This document shows, in pieces, positions 12,277 through 17,255 of a stretch of DNA of 17,255 nucleotides (positions are counted from its first letter, which is position 1; each line of letters begins with the position of its first letter). Origin of the DNA: Desulfuromusa sp. (GTDB lineage: Bacteria; Desulfobacterota; Desulfuromonadia; Desulfuromonadales; Geopsychrobacteraceae); NCBI GenBank assembly GCA_021647765.1, contig JAKIUD010000068.1, forward strand, positions 1 to 17,255, written 5' to 3'. A program made the position numbers and the translations under genes. Below the pieces are notes generated by a model. It saw only the letters and a program-made list of their open reading frames with translations. It was not told where the DNA came from and did no database searches.

Positions 12277-13368
12277 ATGTTGAAAAATACATTTAATGGC
12301 AAAAAGGTATTGATTACGGGTAACACCGGTTTTAAGGGGAGTTGGCTGACGGTTTGGCTGCTAAAACTCGGAGCAGAAGTCGTAGGAATTTCGAAGGACA
12401 TACCGACTACGCCAGCGATGTTTGAGGAGCTCAATCTTGAGGCCCGTGTCCGGCAACATTACTTTGATGTTCATGATTTGACAAAGCTCAAATCAGTTTT
12501 TGAAGAGGAGCGACCCGACTATATATTTCACTTGGCTGCTCAACCGCTTGTTTCTATCTCTTATTCTGATCCTGTTCAAACATTCTCTTCGAATGTTATG
12601 GGGACAGTCAATGTGCTTGAATGCCTGCGACTGCTAAACCCAGCGTGCGTTGCTGTCTTTATAACCAGCGACAAGTGTTACGACAATGTTGAATGGGTCT
12701 GGGGTTACAAAGAAAGTGATTCTTTGGGCGGAAAAGATATTTACAGTGGTTCTAAGGGCGGTGCTGAAATGGCGATTAAGTCCTATTTTAACTCCTTTTT
12801 CACTGCATCGGACTGTAACTTTAGGATAGGAATCGGCCGTGCCGGGAATGTGATTGGTGGTGGTGACTGGGCGGCGGATAGGATTGTAGCCGACTGCATG
12901 AGAGCTTGGAGTGAGGACGACAAGGTCGAGTTACGCTGCCCGTCGGCCACTCGGCCGTGGCAACATGTTCTTGAACCCCTCAGCGGTTATCTGGTACTTG
13001 CTCAAGTGCTCGGGGAGAATGCTGAGTTGAATGGGGAGGCGTTTAACTTTGGTCCTAGGGTCGAACAGAACCATTCAGTCAAACAACTGATGGATGATCT
13101 TTCGGAGTACTGGCGTTTTGAATCATCCCAAAGTGCCTATGAAATTTCTGACAACATTCCCTTTCATGAGGCGGGGCTGCTCAAACTTAACTGCGACAAG
13201 GCTCTATTTCACCTTAAGTGGCAAGCATCGCTGAACTATATTGAAACGATTCGCTTTGTCGGAGAATGGTATTACAAATTTTACAACGAGTCGGAAGATA
13301 TGCTTTCGTTCACTCAAAAGCAGCTCGATGATTATGAAGAAACAATGAAACGGTGGAAAATCCAATGA
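12277..13368 (+). CDS. rfbG: CDP-glucose 4,6-dehydratase
   Basis: RfbG (DdhB) converts CDP-glucose to CDP-4-dehydro-6-deoxy-D-glucose with bound NAD. This 363-residue extended short-chain dehydrogenase has the nucleotide-binding motif GNTGFKG at 15-21, the catalytic block TSDKCYDN (S131, D132, K133; the K in place of the E of dTDP-sugar enzymes is usual for RfbG) and the YSGSK catalytic pair Y156/K160. RPWQHVLEPLSGYL is the conserved substrate-site stretch. All catalytic residues are present. The stop overlaps the next start as ATGA, so RfbG and the following epimerase are coupled. Confidence 0.95.
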   Translation: MLKNTFNGKKVLITGNTGFKGSWLTVWLLKLGAEVVGISKDIPTTPAMFEELNLEARVRQHYFDVHDLTKLKSVFEEERPDYIFHLAAQPLVSISYSDPVQTFSSNVMGTVNVLECLRLLNPACVAVFITSDKCYDNVEWVWGYKESDSLGGKDIYSGSKGGAEMAIKSYFNSFFTASDCNFRIGIGRAGNVIGGGDWAADRIVADCMRAWSEDDKVELRCPSATRPWQHVLEPLSGYLVLAQVLGENAELNGEAFNFGPRVEQNHSVKQLMDDLSEYWRFESSQSAYEISDNIPFHEAGLLKLNCDKALFHLKWQASLNYIETIRFVGEWYYKFYNESEDMLSFTQKQLDDYEETMKRWKIQ

Positions 13369-13817
13369 CACCTGTTTTGATTGATGGTGTTACATTACAT
13401 CCGGAAAAACAAATTTTTCATCCTCAGGGGGATGTTTTTCATGCCATAAAAAGCAATTCACCCGGTTTTGTTTGCTTTGGCGAAGCCTATTTTTCATCCA
13501 CTCTTTTCGGCGAGACAAAAGGCTGGAAGAAACACTTACGAATGACCTTAAATCTTCTTGTGCCGATTGGAAGTGTCCGCTTTGTTTGTTACGATGATCG
13601 ATCGGATAGCCCGACATTCGGCGTCTTTTCGGACGTTACGATCGGAGTTGGAAACTATCAGCGCTTGACTGTTGAACCGGGAATCTGGGTCGCTTTTCAA
13701 GGGGTTGGGAATGAAAATAATTTACTTTTGAATGTTGCGGATATGATTCATGATCCGGATGAGGTGGAGCGTTGCGAACTCAATGAAATCATCTATGCGT
13801 GGAATTCAGGGACTTAA
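13365..13817 (+). CDS. RmlC-like cupin, probable CDP-sugar 3- and/or 5-epimerase
   Basis: This 150-residue cupin is of the dTDP-4-dehydrorhamnose 3,5-epimerase-like superfamily. Residues about 47-120 (GWKKHLRMTLNLLVPIGSVR, FVCYDDRSDSPTFGVFSDVT, then NYQRLTVEPGIWVAFQGVG) follow the jelly-roll pattern, and NVADMIHDP follows. In this short subfamily GWKxH takes the place of the GWHxH of related members. I place the start at ATG 13365, overlapping the rfbG stop by 4 bp; the GTG at 13353 would add four residues encoded inside rfbG. Context (after RfbF/RfbG and before a reductase) suggests it inverts C3 and/or C5 of CDP-4-dehydro-6-deoxyglucose. The exact stereochemistry cannot be read from sequence. 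Confidence 0.78.
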   Translation: MTPVLIDGVTLHPEKQIFHPQGDVFHAIKSNSPGFVCFGEAYFSSTLFGETKGWKKHLRMTLNLLVPIGSVRFVCYDDRSDSPTFGVFSDVTIGVGNYQRLTVEPGIWVAFQGVGNENNLLLNVADMIHDPDEVERCELNEIIYAWNSGT

Positions 13818-13820
13818 CAA

Positions 13821-14690
13821 GTGAAAATTCTAATTACCGGGGCTAATGGACTTCTTGGCTGTTATTTGACTAAAAGCCTTGCTTCACTGGGTGAAATTTC
13901 CCCCTTATCACACGATCAGATGGACATTACCGATCGAAAAGCGGTCTTCGAAACGATTAAACAGGTTCGTCCAGATATTATTGTTCATGCTGCAGCTATT
14001 ACAGATGTTGAAAAATGTGAACAAGTTCCAGAAATTGCATGGAGTCGTAATTATCTCGGCACGGTAAACCTGGTCGATGTTGCAGCACTTTACGGCATGC
14101 GTTTCGTTTACATCTCTAGTACTGGTTGCTATGGAGTGGGGAAAAAGGATAAACCTTATTCGGAGTTTGATCTAGTGGAGCCCACTACAGTTCATCACAA
14201 GACTAAATTTGAGGCGGAAATGGTTGTAAGCGAACATCTTAGCCGATATCTCATCATCCGCATCGGCTGGCTTTTTGGTGGCTCACGAGAGCATGAGAAG
14301 AATTTTGTCTGGAAGCGATATCTTGAAGCGAAAGACGTCAACAAAGTTTACTCTGACCCCTCTCAGAAGGGCACCCCGACCTATGCCGGGGATGTAGCTC
14401 ATCAATTGCGTGTCCTTTTAGAAAATGACTGTAATGGTCTTTTCAACTGTGTTGATGTCGGTGCAGCTTCGAGATTAGATTATGTCAGGGAAATCTTGAA
14501 AGCCTTCGGGTTAGACTGCGAGGTTGCTCCAGCTCCGGGAGGGATGTTTAACCGGATTGCACCGGTAGCTACAAACGAGTCAGCAGTAAATGTTAAGCTT
14601 GATATGCTTGGCTTGTCGGTGATGCGTCCTTGGCGGGAAGCCTTGGCCGGATATGTAAATGAGCTCATGAGGGGGAAGGGTAATGCCTGA
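13821..14690 (+). CDS. RmlD-like NAD(P)-dependent sugar-nucleotide 4-reductase (SDR)
   Basis: This 289-residue short-chain dehydrogenase/reductase is of the dTDP-4-dehydrorhamnose reductase type. It has the nucleotide-binding motif GANGLLG (7-13), DITDRKAVFETIKQVRPDII and HAAAITDVEKCEQVP typical of RmlD, and YISSTGCYG with the catalytic serine. At the usual YxxxK position the sequence is VHHKTK, so the expected tyrosine is His125 while Lys129 is kept. The start is GTG 13821, with AGGGA 8 bp upstream, 3 bp after the epimerase stop. It should reduce the 4-keto group of the epimerised CDP-sugar to give a 6-deoxyhexose. The unusual active-site residue leaves the reaction less certain. The stop overlaps the glycosyltransferase start by 8 bp. 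Confidence 0.82.
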   Translation: MKILITGANGLLGCYLTKSLASLGEISPLSHDQMDITDRKAVFETIKQVRPDIIVHAAAITDVEKCEQVPEIAWSRNYLGTVNLVDVAALYGMRFVYISSTGCYGVGKKDKPYSEFDLVEPTTVHHKTKFEAEMVVSEHLSRYLIIRIGWLFGGSREHEKNFVWKRYLEAKDVNKVYSDPSQKGTPTYAGDVAHQLRVLLENDCNGLFNCVDVGAASRLDYVREILKAFGLDCEVAPAPGGMFNRIAPVATNESAVNVKLDMLGLSVMRPWREALAGYVNELMRGKGNA

Positions 14691-15597
14691 AATATCAATT
14701 CTGATGAACTGCTATAATGGTGCTGAATATTTAAAATTCGCCATTGACAGTATATACGCACAAACATTTAAAGATTGGGAAATTGTATTCATTGACAATC
14801 AATCTACTGACGGTAGTGCTGCAATAGCGAAATCCTATGACGATCGCCTCAAGTATTACCGGACACCGGAGTTCCTCCCGTTAGGCGGAGCTAGAAGTTT
14901 TGGGTTGGATTTTTGTAAATCAAAATATCTCGCTTTTCTTGACACTGACGATATTTATCTTCCAGAAAAACTGGAGGAACAATACTCTTTTATGGAAGAA
15001 AAACAGTTGGATCTCTCATATACCGGTTTTCAGGTTATGGATGAGAAAGGGGATCTTGGAAAAAAATATTATCCAACTGGCTCAGGAGATTTTTTCGCCT
15101 TTTTACTGATTAAATATGAAATAAATATGCAATCGGTGATGTTGCGCAATACCGCTAAGATCAAGTTTGATCCGCAGTTTGAATATTCGCCCGATGCCGC
15201 CTTATTTTTAGACATTGCAGTCGATGGCAAAGTTGGGAATCTTCGGGATGTCCTGGTTCAGTACCGGGTTGTTAGTAATTCACTTTCTGCAAAAACCGTT
15301 GCCTTGTGGGGACGTGAGGCGAGAGCGGGGCTGGATAAGTTGATCAAACTCTATCCTGGTATTGAGTATAAGTATCCGAAGGAATTTTCTTTGGCACGTG
15401 GCAGAGCAGATTATTTGAGTGCAAGATACTATATGGAAGCGATGAATAACCGCCGAGAAGCTGAACTGTTGATGCGGAAGAATCGTCAACAATCTACGAA
15501 AATGCACTTTTTTTATCTGTTGTCCTTGCTTCCGTCACCATTATGGAATCTCGTGCACCGGATCTGCAGCAGTATCGAGATTAGGCAAGTAAAATAA
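14683..15597 (+). CDS. Family 2 glycosyltransferase
   Basis: This 304-residue GT-A-fold enzyme opens PEISILMNCYNGAEYLKFAI and continues with the donor-binding stretch WEIVFIDNQSTDGSAAIAKSY. The acceptor loop is LPLGGARSFGLDFCKSKYLA and the metal-binding motif is FLDTDD (D87, D89, D90). These place it in the GT2 family, which transfers a sugar from a nucleotide donor onto the growing lipid-linked repeat unit on the cytoplasmic side. Donor and acceptor cannot be predicted, though its coupling to the CDP-sugar genes (8 bp overlap with the reductase) suggests it may use that sugar. The C-terminal ~60 residues end in a hydrophobic helix (MHFFYLLSLLPSPLWNLV) that may touch the membrane. Confidence 0.88.
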   Translation: MPEISILMNCYNGAEYLKFAIDSIYAQTFKDWEIVFIDNQSTDGSAAIAKSYDDRLKYYRTPEFLPLGGARSFGLDFCKSKYLAFLDTDDIYLPEKLEEQYSFMEEKQLDLSYTGFQVMDEKGDLGKKYYPTGSGDFFAFLLIKYEINMQSVMLRNTAKIKFDPQFEYSPDAALFLDIAVDGKVGNLRDVLVQYRVVSNSLSAKTVALWGREARAGLDKLIKLYPGIEYKYPKEFSLARGRADYLSARYYMEAMNNRREAELLMRKNRQQSTKMHFFYLLSLLPSPLWNLVHRICSSIEIRQVK

Positions 15598-15834
15598 TTT
15601 GTCCGACAAAACGAATCTTCGGAGGCCTGAACGCAATAAGGTATATCCATAGAATCCCTGTGTTGGACCTGTTTTTTTTATTCCTTTCAGTGGGAGTCTA
15701 AATCGTTTTCAATTTCAATGATTTTCTTTGAGCTTCGCCCTTTTTTCACCGACTGGTGGTCTGGGTTTCGGGGACGGTTTCTTTGAGCGTATGGTTCTCC
15801 ACAGCAAGCGAACTTTTCAACAGGGTGAAAGTAT
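15598..15834 (+). other. Intergenic stretch between the GT2 gene and wzy
   Basis: At 237 bp this is the longest gap in the polysaccharide block. I see no gene, no convincing terminator hairpin with a T-run and no strong sigma-70 promoter. A T8 run occurs near 15671. The size of the gap suggests a deleted gene or a separate transcription start for wzy. Confidence 0.4.
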
Positions 15835-17127
15835 TTGAATAACGGAACAAGTCATATTAGTACAGGAGCGTTGTGTTCGGATGTCTTCCCTTCTAGTTCC
15901 GCTGGAGGCGTTTCTCTAGACTCTATTTATTTTTATCTGACCGTTTTTTGTTTTGGCCTGTTTGCTCAAATTTTCCTAGGATTTTATTTGAGCGATGTCT
16001 TGGTTTTGTTATACATCGGAAAATGCTTGTTAACTGGGAGACTGCGTCATACGAAAAGGTTCTTGTCATTTGTGACGATGGCCGCTGTTTTGTTGTTTTT
16101 TCCAGCTATTTTTTCTTTAATGGTTCAGATTCTTTTTTTAGACGCACCTATCTCTAACTATTCTTTTTATATTCCGTATAATTTCTTGCTTGGAAGCCTA
16201 TACATAGTGTTCATGTTTCAAATTGTCGAAAAGATTAATATTTACCCTTCCATGCTATTGGCGATTTTTGCCATTCCTGTGGTGTGGTCCTTTGCGGCGT
16301 ATTTATATCCCCCCTTGCAGGTGCCGTTGGAGCATTTGTACCATATTGATTACATGTACAGGCAGACTGATCCATTCACTGTGCGGTTTGGCGGCATTTT
16401 TGGTTTTGATGTAAATCAATTAGGGTATTATTCTACGTTGGTAATAATATTGGCATTATTCTTCAATTTTCGATATCGTATCTCAAAAATTATTTTTTAT
16501 TCAGTATTGCTGATGTCTTTATACTGTTCCTTGATTTCGGGGATGAGACTGGGTCTTTATCTTTTGGTGCCATTGATTTTCGTACTCTTTTTTGTTGGTA
16601 AAGTTAAGGTTCTATCAAACTTTGATATTCTATTCCTTTTCTTCTCAGGTTTGATTCCGATATTATTAATGGATACTAGTGACGTTCTCATCTCCATTAT
16701 TAACCGTTTCGGGGTTGAAATGTTTCTGAATGATCTTCTCAGCGGAGACGCCCACGTTTCGGGTATGTATGTGAAATGGTTTAAGATCATGATAGTGCAA
16801 AATAACGATATTTTGTCTCTTTTATTTGCTTGTTACCCCGAATGGAAACATCCAGACTCATTTATAATTTTTTTGCTTGGTAATGGCGGGATTATTGGTC
16901 TTTTTTGTCTTTTCATTTTCTATTTTTTATTGGGGTTCAAGATTCTATTCCAGAATTGTCCTAAAAAATACAAATGGTTTCTTTTTGCGATTCTTGTTTT
17001 TAACTTTGGGACGGGACTCAAGGGTAACTATCCGCTTAATAACGGGGGTATGTTTATTTTTTCTTTTATCGTCACAGCATTGTTATTGAAGAAGGAGGGT
17101 TTACGTCAGTTGAGGGATAAATTTTAA
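15835..17127 (+). CDS. wzy: Wzy-type O-antigen polymerase
   Basis: This 430-residue polytopic inner-membrane protein has about 10-12 hydrophobic helices and no other domain. Its place in a cluster with wzx and wzz points to the polymerase that joins lipid-linked repeat units in the periplasm. Two family-like blocks are visible: RFGGIFGFDVNQLGYYST from residue 184, and ISGMRLGLYLLVPLIFVLF from 234 (the SGxR pattern of Wzy/ligase proteins). Long hydrophilic loops precede and follow. The start TTG at 15835 is chosen because AGGGTGA sits about 8 bp upstream. The next in-frame ATG would remove the first helices. The gene ends one base before the right-hand IS terminus, so its last residues could have been altered by the insertion. 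Sequence conservation in Wzy is low, so the call leans on topology and context. Confidence 0.75.
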   Translation: MNNGTSHISTGALCSDVFPSSSAGGVSLDSIYFYLTVFCFGLFAQIFLGFYLSDVLVLLYIGKCLLTGRLRHTKRFLSFVTMAAVLLFFPAIFSLMVQILFLDAPISNYSFYIPYNFLLGSLYIVFMFQIVEKINIYPSMLLAIFAIPVVWSFAAYLYPPLQVPLEHLYHIDYMYRQTDPFTVRFGGIFGFDVNQLGYYSTLVIILALFFNFRYRISKIIFYSVLLMSLYCSLISGMRLGLYLLVPLIFVLFFVGKVKVLSNFDILFLFFSGLIPILLMDTSDVLISIINRFGVEMFLNDLLSGDAHVSGMYVKWFKIMIVQNNDILSLLFACYPEWKHPDSFIIFLLGNGGIIGLFCLFIFYFLLGFKILFQNCPKKYKWFLFAILVFNFGTGLKGNYPLNNGGMFIFSFIVTALLLKKEGLRQLRDKF

Positions 17128-17128
17128 G

Positions 17129-17255
17129 TGTTGAGTGCCAGTACATCGTGGACACATTTTAGTGCCACAACATCGTGGACACTCAACTTTGTTTATCTCA
17201 ATTTGTAATCAAATTCATCGATCTGGATTTTGTCCAGAAAGAGTTTCAGCCTTTG
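17129..17255 (-). mobile_element. Terminus of the same insertion sequence, right copy, opposite orientation
   Basis: The first 122 bases (17129-17250) are the exact reverse complement of positions 1-122, and five further bases run to the window edge. The two tandem TGTCCACGATGT-bearing sites are at the host side. The junction with wzy is at TAAG|TG, directly after the stop codon. With the left copy it forms an inverted pair flanking the whole locus, the geometry of a composite transposon or an inversion hot spot. Confidence 0.85.
17193..17255 (-). CDS. C-terminal end of an IS transposase or helper protein (partial)
   Basis: Read on the minus strand from the window edge, the frame gives QRLKLFLDKIQIDEFDYKLR and then TAA. 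It repeats the left-edge fragment with two more residues. The rest lies outside the window. Confidence 0.6.
   Translation of the reverse strand, partial: QRLKLFLDKIQIDEFDYKLR

Noticed and set aside
13390..13617. Minus-strand open frames within the polysaccharide genes (for example here and at 14480-14767)
   Set aside because: They are antisense to well-supported genes, lack ribosome sites and show no family pattern.

Overview
The window looks like a surface-polysaccharide (probably O-antigen) locus of a Gram-negative bacterium. It carries a Wzz chain-length regulator, a Wzx flippase, a Wzy-type polymerase and CDP-sugar genes, the classical set of a Wzx/Wzy-dependent pathway. The species cannot be fixed from the sequence. 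The many MNT/HEPN toxin-antitoxin genes, the RAYT/REP debris and a small coiled-coil family ending in HRADTEAHHGVYRVKE recall Desulfobacterota (Geobacter/Desulfuromonas-like or sulfate reducers), but this is a recollection-based guess. Every gene I accept lies on the + strand, apart from the transposase tail at the right edge.

Layout. Positions 1-122 and 17129-17250 are perfect inverted copies (122/122) of one end of an insertion sequence, each including the last codons of a transposase. The two IS copies therefore face each other across the locus, and both window edges lie inside the IS. wzz (155-1366) starts about 30 bp inside the left IS.

Positions 1367-7286 form an island of selfish or defensive modules. 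It holds a fused MNT-HEPN gene (1586-2338), a truncated HEPN relic (2480-2719), diverged ~110 bp repeats and a coiled-coil gene (3106-3441). Then come a coupled MNT/HEPN pair (3883-4681), a second coiled-coil gene (4927-5229), a REP-associated transposase fragment (5287-5655) and a second coupled MNT/HEPN pair (5719-6388). It ends with a hicA-like gene lacking its catalytic His (6742-6921) and the tail of a third coiled-coil copy (6944-7009). REP-like imperfect palindromes and other interspersed repeats punctuate these modules. The order toxin-antitoxin, repeat, coiled-coil recurs three times.

Positions 7287-17127 hold the polysaccharide genes: wzx, a polysaccharide pyruvyl transferase family gene, a probable GT-B-like glycosyltransferase of uncertain function, rfbF, rfbG, an RmlC-like sugar epimerase, an RmlD-like reductase, a GT2 glycosyltransferase and wzy. 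Most genes overlap or are separated by only a few bases. RfbF and RfbG should convert glucose-1-phosphate to CDP-4-dehydro-6-deoxyglucose. With an epimerase and a reductase but no RfbH-type 3-dehydrase in view, the likely product is a CDP-6-deoxyhexose rather than a 3,6-dideoxyhexose. The sugar would be joined by the glycosyltransferases, flipped by Wzx, polymerised by Wzy and length-controlled by Wzz. No initiating glycosyltransferase (WecA/WbaP type) lies in the window.
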